Source of the DNA: Peltaster fructicola | Taxonomy: Eukaryota > Ascomycota > Dothideomycetes | Length of the DNA stretch: 64,000 nt | Assembly: GCA_001592805.2 (NCBI GenBank) | Contig: CP051140.1 | Location: forward strand, 3,473,501 to 3,537,500 | Reading direction: 5' to 3' | Part shown: positions 11,167 to 21,985 of the stretch, piece after piece | How the letters are laid out: every line of letters begins with the position of its first letter | Position numbering within the stretch: the first letter of the stretch is position 1 | Notes under the pieces: generated by a model | Told to the model about the DNA's origin: nothing | Databases searched by the model: none | Seen by the model: only the letters and a program-made list of their open reading frames with translations | Position numbers and translations under genes: made by a program

Positions 11167-11531
11167 GATCGCGAGTTCTGAACGAGATCAACGACCGCTC
11201 TGCTCGTTTGTTGTGCTTGTGTTGTGTTGTCGGTTAGCAGGTTTGATCGTGGAAACAGCATCCTTTTATGCTCCCATGTTTGTCGGTGTATCCCAGCAAG
11301 TCAATGCTGTGGTCTCCAGGCAATTGACTGTTTTCACATCCGTCGAATGGGGATGCGCAGAGCGAGTAATGGGAGACTAGCCTGGAACCTCATGGTCAAC
11401 CGCTTCAAAGCGAACGACTGAGAGTGCTCGCCTGCCGCCATGCGGTACAAAGCACGATACAGCTAGCTGTACTCGACTACGATCGTCCATATTGAGGTTG
11501 AAGCTCAGCGTGAAGTGGCTATAAGCACTGC
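11167..11531. other. Intergenic region between two minus-strand genes
   Basis: About 365 bases holding the presumed promoter of the membrane-protein gene and the Rmd5 3' end. No motif was recognised. Confidence 0.5.
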
Positions 11532-12791
11532 TCATATGAAGATCCTCCTTGCATCTCGTGGCTGGCATTCTTGGGGACAGTAAGGACACTTCATCCTGTT
11601 CTTGCCTCTGCTGTGCGCTTCTAGCGACTGCTGTGCTATTACATGCCCACAAGGCAGCATCATTGGTGGGTTGTCGTCAGTAGCTTGCTCCTTGCTGACC
11701 GGACAGACAAAGATGCTGTGGAACTTGAATGATTGTGGTAGTGGCGTCTCGACTGGCAGCTCATTCGGACTTGTCCACTGTCCACCAGACTCGGCCATGA
11801 TCCTCTCAAATTTCTCGATCACCGGAAGGGCGATGCCACCAGCAGTGACCGCAGTGTACAAAGGTGATTTCTCTGATAGCCCGAGCAGACCACAGAACTC
11901 TCTCGTGAATGATTCGCTAGCTTCTTCCCATGCGGTCTGGTTGAAGAACGCGTCGTGGTATGGAGAGTCTTCCAAGCAAGTTGAGAAAGCCAACGAGCCA
12001 AGCAGTCTTGAGGAGTCTCGCATGTAGCGAAGGTTGAATCCCTGAAATACTGTCTGAGCGTATTGTAACGCGCGAAGTCGACCTTCCAGTGGACCGCCTG
12101 CGACATCGTTCATATACAGCTCCACAAACTTCAGTCGACTGAGCTCGAACTCCAGATTGCTGCCACGCTGTTCGAGCTGAATGCTGTGGTCTCTTGCCCA
12201 GCTAATTGCAGGAGCCAGGTCATGTTGGTTCTTCAGTGCATCAAGGATGGTGTACATCTCGGTGAAGTGTCTTTGGATCCAGCTACGCTCCTGCGTCGTT
12301 GTCTTACAATCCGACATGCTGACATCCTCTCCAGACTCCTGCATCCATGAGCGGGTCAGCTGAGTTCCTTCCGCATCTCCATTGTCTGCTCTTTCTTGCT
12401 CGAGGAGCTCATTATTCAGGACGTTGGCCACATCGAACTTGCCATCTCGAAGGAGGTGCATGACGATAGCACGGTTGATGAGTTCTGGCTGTTCCACGAG
12501 CGGACCCGTCGATGCTGTTGGCAGAATGGTCTTTTTGAACTTGCGATCCAAGGCTTTCTGGTATTGATTCAAGCCTTTGTTCACCTCCTTGAGGTCATCA
12601 TCCAGTTTCTCGAAGGAGGATTTGACTGGCTGTTTGAGCTTGGCCATCGTGAGCAGGGCTGTGTTGGGATCATTGGTGATAGCGTCTCGGGCATTCTGGA
12701 GCAAGGCGATGATATCTTGGGTATCAGCGATGGCTTTAGAGAGGTTGCTGCGCTTCTCCAGCTGCTCGTGTGCTTGAATAATGGCGTCCAT
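11532..12791 (-). CDS. GID/CTLH ubiquitin ligase RING subunit Rmd5/Gid2
   Basis: 419 residues, single exon. After an N-terminal coiled coil, a LisH-like helix pair (about 100-130, ELINRAIVMHLLRDGKFDVANVL) leads to CTLH/CRA helices (about 175-330). The C-terminus is the degenerate Gid-type RING: CPVSKEQ (Cys363), LPCGHVI (Cys381, His383) and CPYC (Cys402, Cys405), ending RRIFI. The reduced zinc ligand set is normal for this family. With Gid9 it forms the catalytic core of the GID complex, which in yeast marks gluconeogenic enzymes for proteasomal breakdown when glucose returns. Length and motif order match the family. Confidence 0.93.
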   Translation of the reverse strand: MDAIIQAHEQLEKRSNLSKAIADTQDIIALLQNARDAITNDPNTALLTMAKLKQPVKSSFEKLDDDLKEVNKGLNQYQKALDRKFKKTILPTASTGPLVEQPELINRAIVMHLLRDGKFDVANVLNNELLEQERADNGDAEGTQLTRSWMQESGEDVSMSDCKTTTQERSWIQRHFTEMYTILDALKNQHDLAPAISWARDHSIQLEQRGSNLEFELSRLKFVELYMNDVAGGPLEGRLRALQYAQTVFQGFNLRYMRDSSRLLGSLAFSTCLEDSPYHDAFFNQTAWEEASESFTREFCGLLGLSEKSPLYTAVTAGGIALPVIEKFERIMAESGGQWTSPNELPVETPLPQSFKFHSIFVCPVSKEQATDDNPPMMLPCGHVIAQQSLEAHSRGKNRMKCPYCPQECQPRDARRIFI

Positions 12792-13507
12792 GCTTGGAAG
12801 AGTTGGTCTCGAGGCTGCGAGATCAGGAATGTGGTTGTGTCATGTGTGCGGCTGATCAGATTCCGGATCCAATTCACTGCGTCGATACGGTTGCAGCACC
12901 AGCAAGCCCCAGGCAAATGCTGCTCTGTTGTCGATGAATCACATGTAGATGGAAGCTCAAGCCACAGTGGAGTTGGACTTGCGGTCATCTCTGGGCAGGC
13001 AGGGACGGAATGAACCCGCTGACTCTGCATGATCGTATATCTCTCCTCTCTGAGATATGTATACATCCTATGAGACGAGTCCGCGAATCGTCATATTGTC
13101 AGATGCAGCAGCGACCTCTACAAGATCCCGCAGCATCGTGCCAGCCGGAGGCGACGGAGCCCGCTATCGACGGCACAGAGATGGAAGACATTCCGCAGCA
13201 AAGCACACATCTGATTGTGAAGCTATTGGTGACACCAACAACGCGTCATTGCTACACAATAACACTCCTGTACACTTCTGACTGTCCATCTGTCGATTCC
13301 TGAGCTCTGTAGCTCACCATGGCGTGTATCGAACACGGTAGGCCACTAATCTCTTGTAGGCTTCATGCTTATAAATCCGTCGATGTTACGTGAGGATAAC
13401 GTCAATCTATCCTTTTCATTCCCTCACCACTTATACCACGACTTGTTGACACTGAAAGCTCTGCAATCTCGGCACAACGTGCTCATACTTCATACTCATC
13501 GTTCACA
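12792..13507. other. Intergenic region with TATA-like box
   Basis: Divergent spacer between the Rmd5 and epimerase genes. TATAAA at 13370-13375 lies about 135 bases before the epimerase ATG and could serve as its core promoter. Small frames here lack domains. Confidence 0.45.
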
Positions 13508-14685
13508 ATGTCGACGGGCAAGAAGGTCTTCATCGTGGGTCCTGGTTTCATTGGGTCCAACGTCCTTGACCTTCTCGTCGCCGAGGGCTACTCCGTTCGT
13601 GCCCTCGTGCGCAGACAGGAAGCTGGAAAGGACATCAAGGCATGGGGAGCGGAGCCTGTAATCGGCGAGCTCGATGACACCAAGCTCATCTCCGAAGAAG
13701 CTTCACAGAGTGACATTGTCATTCATGCTGCCACAGCTGATCACCTCCCTAGTGCTCAAGGAGTCCTTGACGGTGTGAAGACAAGGGCATCTAAGGGGTT
13801 ATCGACTATTTACATCCACACCAGTGGTGCCAGTGTCTTCGACGATGGTGCTGAAGGTGCTTATAAGAACGACAAGGTCTACAGAGATGACAAACCTGAA
13901 GAGATCGACACCGTTGCTGATACAGCTCCACATCGAGAAATCGATCTTGCTATCTTGAAGGTTAAGAAAGAGCTACAAGACAAGGCGAAGATCGTTATAA
14001 TGGTCCCACCACTGATTTATGGTTGTAAGTATTCACGTGGTCATTGAACAGTCTTCGCATGAGCGTAGGCTGTACGGTCAATCCTCGACGCAACGAAGGG
14101 ATCTGCAGCGACGTCAGGACATTCTAGTCATGAGCACGACTAACGATTGCGCAGACATTCCAAAGCACGATCGACTGTCCATTCAGATTCCGAAGCTGAC
14201 GAGATTCGCGATTGAGCATGGCTATGCAGGTCATATGGGAGAAGGTCTATCAGTCATATCGACCATCCATGTCCTCGATCTTGCCCGAGCATACATCTAT
14301 GTCTTACATCACCTCGAGAACACGTCTGCATCAGATTCGGACCTGATCAATCCGTAAGGCATGTGATATTCTCGAGAGTCATGCTGATTGCCATAGATAC
14401 TACTTCATTGAATCCTCACATGACAAGGAGCCTAGCTGGCGTGAGGTGGCTGAGGCCATCGGCGAAGGCCTCCACAAGAGTGGTCATCTTGACGATCCAA
14501 AGCCTCATACCCTAGCGAAAGATCAATATGGCGACTTATTTGCATTCTCACCTGGACCAGTCTTCGGCCTCAACACACGCACTAGATCTGTGCGTCTACC
14601 GAAGCTCGGATGGAAGCCACAAGAGATAGACTGGCGCTCATCATTTCTGGATGCTGAGCTACCACAGATCTTGAAAGAGTCGTAA
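13508..14685 (+). CDS. NAD(P)-dependent epimerase/dehydratase family protein
   Basis: Three exons: 13508-14024, 14155-14353 and 14397-14685 (introns 130 and 43 nt; the first has ACTAAC just before its acceptor), giving 334 residues. The Rossmann start KKVFIVGPGFIGSNVLDLLVAEGY carries GxGxxG, with ALVRR after it. The middle holds HTSGASVF, and the spliced product contains VMVPPLIYG-type and STIHVLDLARAYIYVLHH segments typical of extended SDR proteins related to NmrA/dihydroflavonol-reductase-like enzymes. A canonical YxxxK is not obvious, so catalysis is uncertain. Substrate unknown; probably cytosolic. Confidence 0.85.
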
Positions 14686-17600
14686 TGAGTCGATTGGGCA
14701 CCGGGAAGGCAGGGTGAACGACATGACGACTAGCGAGGCGATGATAGTATATTTGCTGATTGAGCACAACTGGATGCTTCACCGCTTTAGAGTCCAAACG
14801 TATCCATACCTTGATCAAAGTGTCAAACCAAGCACAGGTTATTGATCTGGCAACTTTGAGGATACGCCGAAGCATGCTTGACACACGCAGTAAATTCGCA
14901 CACAGATAAGATTGTCAATCTGCAGAAGCAGACGTCGTTCTGACGAGGACACACTACAGTGATGCTTCAAGCCTCAAGGTTGTCTGGGAAAGGATGCTCT
15001 AGTCTCCGAGCACGTCGATGTCCTTACACAGAGATACACTCTCTCCAACATCCTTAATAGATCGAGCTTTAAGCAGTACTTCTTCTAACATGCCAATGCT
15101 TGTCGACAGGGAGCGGAAGCTCCAGGCTTGTTCGGCGAGGGTACACTTTCAGTCCGTTGCGTTGTCTCCTTGGTCAGGTTCAGCCAAGCCAGGTACAGCA
15201 ATATCAATCGTCCTAGTTGACGTCCACGTAAGGGAGCACATACTCATCCATGTCCTCCTTCGTTCGTGTTCTAGCCGTGCAATGATCGGTACGACCTTGG
15301 GTCTCTGCTCCCGGAGGTCTGAAAACACACGTCAGCGAAAGGCCGCAGTCCTCGGCGTCGTGCACCTTCGTCTGCCCGAGAAGTTGTTCTCAACTTCAAC
15401 GTCGACCTCAACCTCAACCTCGGCATCCAGCAGTGTTTGCATCAGTCAGCGAACAAACAGGTCGTACATCATGGAGCATGCCGAGTTAAGCATCACGTAT
15501 AGCTTCCAGATCATGCCAGGCCATGCTGGCTGTTCTTCGAAGCAGCTGTGGTGTGCTGGAGAGCATGTACAGCACGTAGCTAGAGGACGCTGATCAAGTA
15601 CAACGAGACAAGCGCAATAATCTTCGATCGCCTCTCAACAAGTGATGGTTGACTGAAGAGCATGTAGCTCGCGTAGCCAGAGAGACTGACAACTTTTGGG
15701 TCCCACGACAGTCGCTTCTCGAAGAGTCGCCATTCAAGTAGCTACGTTCGGCCAACGGACATGTAAGTCTTGTAGCTAGAGAGGCTTGGATGCGGACGAC
15801 GACGACGTAGTAGCCGGCTCATTGCTCAATCGTCTCCTACCTGTGGATAAGTATGCAGACGGTGTGGCCAGAGGAAGCTTGACCGACTGCAACGACACAA
15901 GACTCACACCTCTCCTGGTTTTCTCGATTGACACCAGATCAGCGATGCCTAATCAGTGAGCGCGCAGATTGTGTAGTCAGAGAAAGTCTTCAAGACAACC
16001 AATGAGAAGGAAGCTCGACTTCCAAGCACTATCGAGCGCCGTGGAGCACGCTGTGGAGGTCTATTCGATGTGTTGTGTCGATTTCGAGCGCCACAGAACC
16101 GAGCTCATTGTGGTCCAGCTTGTTTGATGGAAATTGCAGCCAGGACCTCAACAATGGGTTGTCGGAGCTCATATGCAGTCTGCACGCTCTGTTCGACAAT
16201 GTGTGCAGATCCAGCAGTGACACAAGCAGGCATTGAGACCGACCGATCCCAGCCTGACTCGTCCAAACGTAAGAGAATCCGTTCTGCCGCCAACGGTACC
16301 GCCATTAGTTGCATGTCTGCCGTGCCGTTGACCTGTGATGGACCACTAGCTCTAGGCTGCACACCATGCTGTGGATGACTGGTCTGTATTGTAGAATGGG
16401 TCTAGCACAATGACAAGGAGAGCTCGAGCATGCTTGTGCAAGCTGTCACAAACATCAGCATACCTGATGGCTAAGAAGCCACAGTTTACCCGAAGACTGC
16501 GATCTGAGCAAGATGATGTTGTGTAGCATGACGAGCGATAGGATGAAGCAGAGATCTTCTTACCTGTAGGGTAACTGCTTACCTTGAGCATAAATCTCCT
16601 GAGCCATGCATTCACGAGTCAGGAAGATATGCTCGTCGCACAGTCTGCTGAGCGCTGTATGATGTCTTGAGCCTATCCAGCTTTTTGCAATTCGGATCGC
16701 AGAGTAAGTCGTCGATCTGCAGTTTCCCTTGACATGGTTCATGGCGAGCACTGCAGGGATTGGCGAACGATTGTGGAGATGACGATTGCAGCTCTCTGCT
16801 ATGCAACAGGGCAGCCAGAACCCATCCTCCATTGTGTGAAACCGGTTTTTCGGTCACAGCAGGACAGCCGGACGATAAGGACGTCGCAATCCTTCAGCGG
16901 TGACAGACGTCGAAACGTGGGTGTCACATCCTTATCTGTAGGACAGATGTTGGCATAGATATCTGGTAAACCCCAAGGAGTGCAAACGACAATGGGCGAC
17001 CAGGGATGATCCTTATCGGCGGAGAGAGTAGAGCCCTGAGTTGTGGAGTGCACAATATTGATAGAGTGTACGCATTCGTCTGCTCTTCTCCTGCGATGCA
17101 GTCGCCGCAATCCAGTCTCCCGGGACAGGTGCAGCTTCGAGTTGTCGTGGCTCCTGCAAACGTTGAGAGACAGCTTCTTACTTGAGCAGAGCAGCGCTAC
17201 TGCAGCTTGGCGACCACCAGCATTCGTAAGAAGAGTGGTGTCTTTCCTGACGGACCGATTTCGTATCTGCCGCGCATCCGCTGACGTGACAGCACAAAAA
17301 ACGTGTAGCAGATCTGGTAGGAGTTTCAGAACAGCTCATCGATGATCCGTCCGCCAGTGGAGCAAGGATAAGGTGCTGATCGTGACGACCGGGCTGCACG
17401 TTGTGGCTCGAAACAGGGAATGGCGAGAGAGGTGCGGCAGAGTGAGTGAGAGAGTGCCACGCTATGTGGCGCGTGCAAAGCTGGCTGAAAGGGAAGTGGG
17501 GCGTTTCGTCTGCGACGGCGAGTCCACCTTTGCGCGATGATGAATGACCGTCCACACACCCAGCTGCTCCGTTTTCATTGTATGGTAGCGAAGCGTTTTG

Positions 17601-18711
17601 CTGTCACTTTCTTTTGCAGCTCTGATTCGTGTACGCTTGCCTCTCGATCAGCGTCTTGCGTGAGGAGTAGCAGGATCGGAAAAGAAGGAAAAATGGGCAC
17701 AACCACAGTTGTAGATCCCTGGGTGTGGGTTTGTGCAAGTACATGTACATCTTGATCTAGCCTGTCGATACGTACCCCAAGACTAGGCGCGCGGAAGCAG
17801 TGATCTTAGCCAATACAATCCCAATGTCGGTAGTACAGGAAAACCGTCGATATGCAGGCCAGACTGGCGGAGGGAGCATTCTTCGACACACACTCTCTCG
17901 CTGGAGATTATCGTAAGATGAGATGGCCATGGCAGTCCGCATTCCTCAGGAGATCCCACGGCTGTTGAGCAGGCGGTCCGTGGGATGTCATCTCCAAGTG
18001 CCATAGCATAGTGAGCAAAGAGGATGAGCCCTGAGGAGGTGACTCCGTCTGATTCGTACACGCTGTACCTGTTTCGCTTACACTGACCCACCCCATGTTC
18101 GATATGTCTTGTACTGTTGTGAGCTCCCTCCTAGCGACCTCCCACACTGCTGGGTTTTCCGGCTTTCGCCGCCAAGTAAAAATAGGGAAGGACTGACAAG
18201 TTGAGCAAGTAAATCAACAAGGACAAAACCCTCCTCACCTTCTCTTCCTCCAGAACACGACAGCCTTCTTCTTCGTCGATCGCTAGGACCGCTCGCTGGC
18301 TTCATCGGCCTGTCATCCCCAGTTTGGAAATTCTTGGAAGAAAACATCAGTGCTTTAAAACGAAATCCTGGGGCCTGGCTGTCATTAGCTGGAGTGCACG
18401 TCCGCTACTGGTCTGGTCGTCACAAGGTCACCTGAGAAACTCGCACAAGGAACTCGCTCGAAGGGCAACACCTGACATTCCTTCTTCCAACGGCGACATC
18501 TACGCTCAATTGACCCTTTCAGCGACCCAGATCACGCCGGATCTCGATTCACTCGCGCATCTATCACGATCACACTGGCTTGTGAACAGCCCACCTTGAG
18601 AGACAAAGACCTCCGTCATACACGACTAGTCGCTCGCTCAATTCGCCTTCTTCTGCTCGCTCTCATGTCGCTGGCACACGTCTAATCGCACATGCTGAAG
18701 GGACCATACGC
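14686..18711. other. Gene-poor region, about 4 kb
   Basis: No credible gene. It contains a short ACCTCA-type simple repeat near 15390-15420 and a decayed ~100-bp tandem array (about 15560-16050). The last 500 bases are C/T-rich and are probably the leader of the Reg1-like gene, including a 91-codon upstream frame (18324-18599). Confidence 0.55.
15560..16050. repeat. Decayed tandem repeat, ~100-bp unit, about five copies
   Basis: Unit heads with the pattern CATGTA....GTAGCYAGAGA recur near 15564, 15661, 15760, 15852 and 15961 (spacings 97, 99, 92 and 109). Each is followed about 50 bases later by a CTCTC/TCGAT-like segment. Copies are strongly diverged, so this is an old minisatellite. It shows no coding continuity across units. 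Confidence 0.55.
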
Positions 18712-20478
18712 ATGATGGCTGAAGTCCTGTCGCCACAGCCGGACAGTCAGACAGCATTCTACACCTCTCAAGATCACTCCGCGACCTCGACATACTTCAT
18801 CTCGCCCAACCTGGCTGCTCACAACTCGAACTCCGTGCTCAATGCGGGCGCTGCTTCGTCACTGCGTAGCCATCCGTCCTCAACCTCTCTCTCCTCGCGG
18901 ACCTCCACCTCAGACTTCTCCAATCTCCTCTCGCTCGCAACACCTCCTTCCAGTGTCGGTTCGTCGTTAGAGGACAAGTATAGACAAGAGTTAGACGAGG
19001 ATGACGACGACTATCCACATTTCGAATTCGACACTCAGTTCATCGACCATGATGACGAACAGGCAGAGCAGGAAGAGCAAGCATCCACAGACACCACAAT
19101 CTCAGATACCTCGCTGCCCACACCCACCGTCGTGGACGACACCGCTGTAGGACAGCAACCATCACAACATGTTGACTATCTCAGCCACAACTGGCGAGAG
19201 GAAGACGTCTGGTCGTCGTGGCGACATATCGTCTCGCAGCGACGAGTATACGGTCAACAAAGCAGGCTCGAGAATGCGGCATGGCGAACGTGGGTCAAGA
19301 ACAAGTACAAGTTGCGTACTGTGAGTCCAGAAACGCTCAACTGGCTCAAGGAGAGCGACGTGACTTGGCTCTATGGTCCATTGAAGCCTGCACAATCACA
19401 CCCAATCTCACAACCAGAATCCGAGACCGAGTCGCGGATATCGAAGAACAATTCATTCATCCTCAACAAGAAGCCTATCCTCAAGAAACGTAGCATGTCA
19501 GAGGTTATGCTTCAGCGTTCTCTCTCGACGTCATCGCTGCTACAGCAAGCTGCGGCGTCTGTACAAGCACAAGGCAGACGTGCATGGCGACAAGAGGACT
19601 TTCCAGCGTCAGCATTAGTTTCAGAAGCATCAAGCAGAGATGCTCCTGCCAGTGTCTGCAGTACGAGCAGTTCAGGTACGCAGACTCCCAGCGAGTGCAG
19701 GGAGAAGAAACACATCAGATTCGACGACACGGTCGAACAATGCATTGCCGTGGAAGCCAAGCCTGAAGAATACGACGATGACGAATCCGATACGGAAGAG
19801 CGACCAGGATCGAGCTTGAGCTCAAACTCCAGCGACGAAGGACTCGTGATGATGCGAAAACCAAGACGACCTGGCATGTACATCAGACACAGTAGCAGCA
19901 GAGGCAGTCGGAGCAGTTCGCAAAGTCGCAAGACCATTGAAACACTGCCATCAACGACACTCAAATATCGAACTGACAGTCCTGAAGTCTCAGAGCAACA
20001 GCAGCAGGCCGCCATGGCAAAGTTCGGCAGCAGACCACGACTTTCACCCAGTGCGAGCCAAGAGACGTTGAGACCATCCAGACCTTCTCGAAATTTCCTA
20101 CTGGGCAATGACGAGGACAATGACGAGGAAGCGGAGGAGACGAGTTGGTCTTTCGGCTCTAGCAATCCGCGATCCTCACTCGGAGCTGCGGCAAGCTCTT
20201 CGGAGAACCTCAAAAGGTCTGCGTTACCACACTCACGCAGCAGTATGGAGCACCATCATCAGCAGGATGACGAAAGCTCCCGCCAGTTGCAGGGCCTCGA
20301 GAGCGAGCCTGGAGCATACGGCGTCCAGGGCCTTCGTCGCACTGAGAGTGGCATGTTCATGCCAGAGGACGACGAGGACGATATGATCGCCACAGGTCTC
20401 TTCGGCAGAATCAGCGAGACAGTCAACACTGCTCGTGACATTGCACACGTCATATGGAACGTCGGCTGGCGGAAATAA
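18712..20478 (+). CDS. Reg1/Hex2-like PP1 regulatory subunit (DUF1752 family)
   Basis: 588 residues, single exon, mostly low-complexity Ser/acidic sequence. The signature domain is at about 155-225: NWREEDVWSSWRHIV, then RLENAAWRTW, then SPETLNWLKESDVTWLYGPL. It is followed by ILKKRSMSEVMLQRSLSTSSLL and a PP1-docking segment KKHIRFDDTVEQCIAVE, where HIRF is an RVxF-type motif. Yeast Reg1 with PP1 (Glc7) dephosphorylates Snf1 to keep glucose repression on; the same role is inferred here. The C-terminus GLFGRISETVNTARDIAHVIWNVGW is also conserved-looking. A long C/T-rich leader with an upstream frame hints at translational control. Confidence 0.9.
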   Translation: MMAEVLSPQPDSQTAFYTSQDHSATSTYFISPNLAAHNSNSVLNAGAASSLRSHPSSTSLSSRTSTSDFSNLLSLATPPSSVGSSLEDKYRQELDEDDDDYPHFEFDTQFIDHDDEQAEQEEQASTDTTISDTSLPTPTVVDDTAVGQQPSQHVDYLSHNWREEDVWSSWRHIVSQRRVYGQQSRLENAAWRTWVKNKYKLRTVSPETLNWLKESDVTWLYGPLKPAQSHPISQPESETESRISKNNSFILNKKPILKKRSMSEVMLQRSLSTSSLLQQAAASVQAQGRRAWRQEDFPASALVSEASSRDAPASVCSTSSSGTQTPSECREKKHIRFDDTVEQCIAVEAKPEEYDDDESDTEERPGSSLSSNSSDEGLVMMRKPRRPGMYIRHSSSRGSRSSSQSRKTIETLPSTTLKYRTDSPEVSEQQQQAAMAKFGSRPRLSPSASQETLRPSRPSRNFLLGNDEDNDEEAEETSWSFGSSNPRSSLGAAASSSENLKRSALPHSRSSMEHHHQQDDESSRQLQGLESEPGAYGVQGLRRTESGMFMPEDDEDDMIATGLFGRISETVNTARDIAHVIWNVGWRK

Positions 20479-21985
20479 GTTCATGCGATACAACTACACC
20501 GTTCGCCTCTCTGAGACAGATCATCAGGCACTAACGAGATGCCTCGAAGGATTTGAGACTCGGGAGCGTCACACGACAAGTTTCCCGATGCGGAGACTGG
20601 CGGTCAAGGTATCGAAGTATCTCTTCTTTCTTTTACCTCGGGGGAAGTGGCTGCATTGTGCATTTGGGAGTTCTTTCATCTTCTGGGCCTTGTAACAACA
20701 ATTGCGCGATCTCACTATCGCACGACTAACGAATCGGTCGGGATCAATGGTGCACGGTAGAGGCATGTGGTGTGTCGTAATCATATCTAGGCGAGGACTC
20801 ATCTTGACTCGAGTCTCTCCTAAATGCAGGTAGTACAGACATTATAATTGTCTTCTACATCTCTCCTATGTTTTCCATCATGCTCAACTATTCCGAGTGT
20901 ATGCTTCTGCTCGAGATGTGTTCCTGTACGGCAGCTTGATTACGCGGCCGGCTCATCACCTCCGAGGGCATGATGGAGACTACGTCTGGTAGTTGTCCCT
21001 GCATGCTGACGGCGCTGCTGAACACGAACTCTCACGCCAACAGAAAGGCATCAGGCGGAATGTGCTCCTTGTAGGGTAATGGTCCAGCCTTGCATGAGTG
21101 TGTTGCTCTCTCCGAGGTACAGAGGACCTATATATGCTGCACCAACAGAAGCTGGAGTCATCGGCCGACAGCCGTGTATCGTCATTGGTATGCTTCTCAC
21201 TCGAAACCCTGGTCCAGAGCAACCAGGAGTGGGAGCGAGGCTCAGAGTTTACTGAAACCGCCCACTCTTGTCTCCAACTTGTGATTTGGGCAAATCATAT
21301 CGGCGGCACCTTGCAAGATCGCTTTCGTCACTGTGCTGCGTGCTGTTACATTGCTTGCTGCTGAACCGACTACTTGACCACGGCATTTGCAGACTACTCT
21401 ACTTCTCTTTCATCTCCTTTCACAATCTCCCATTCACCGTATCACTATCAGTTCTTCGGATGCCCACTTGCATTGTACAATCTAGACCGTCTCTTTATCA
21501 GCAATTTCCCTTCCTCTCCTGTGCCACTCTTCACATTCGACTAGTCAGGCCAGGCACAAACCTCGCCTCTACCGCTCAGCTTATATAGCCGTTTCGATCC
21601 TCCCTGCTTGGAGTGAGACAACAATTAGTCCGCACATATCTCTCACTCTATTCCGCCGATCACCTGGAGTGAAGAAGTGGTCTATCCTCGCTAGTTCAGC
21701 GGCGTCAGCAATTCAGATCGTCCTTTCTATCCGCTCGGTTCAAGCAACACCACTACTACACAACTCAATACCAATGTTTCGACATCTGCGCTTCCTCTTC
21801 TCCCTCATGCTCTTCATCTTCATCTGCAAGATCTCACAGGTGTTGAGCGAGAAGGGTAAGTTCAAGGTTTGATTGGACCTTAGCGAGACCAGAAGAAACG
21901 TCCGTGTCGATTGGGCAATTTGACGAAGCTTGGATCGGCTCTCACTTCGACACCTTCGTCCGCAATCATCTACAACACTACCATC
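20479..21985. other. Intergenic region, about 1.5 kb
   Basis: Between two plus-strand genes. The last 600 bases become T/C-rich, as in fungal promoters and leaders. A 67-codon frame at 21669-21872 with a hydrophobic stretch lies in the probable leader of the next gene; I do not call it a gene. Confidence 0.5.

Noticed and set aside
15018-15593. 191-codon plus-strand frame in the gene-poor block
   Set aside because: Composition follows simple repeats (ACCTCA, TCGAC), no domain, and it runs into the decayed tandem array.
21581-21605. Possible tRNA B-box-like TTTCGATCC
   Set aside because: No pairing stems or A box around it.
21669-21872. 67-codon plus-strand frame with hydrophobic stretch before the ELMO gene
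   Set aside because: Sits in the T/C-rich leader, has no family match and ends in ordinary sequence; T/C-rich DNA yields hydrophobic chance frames.
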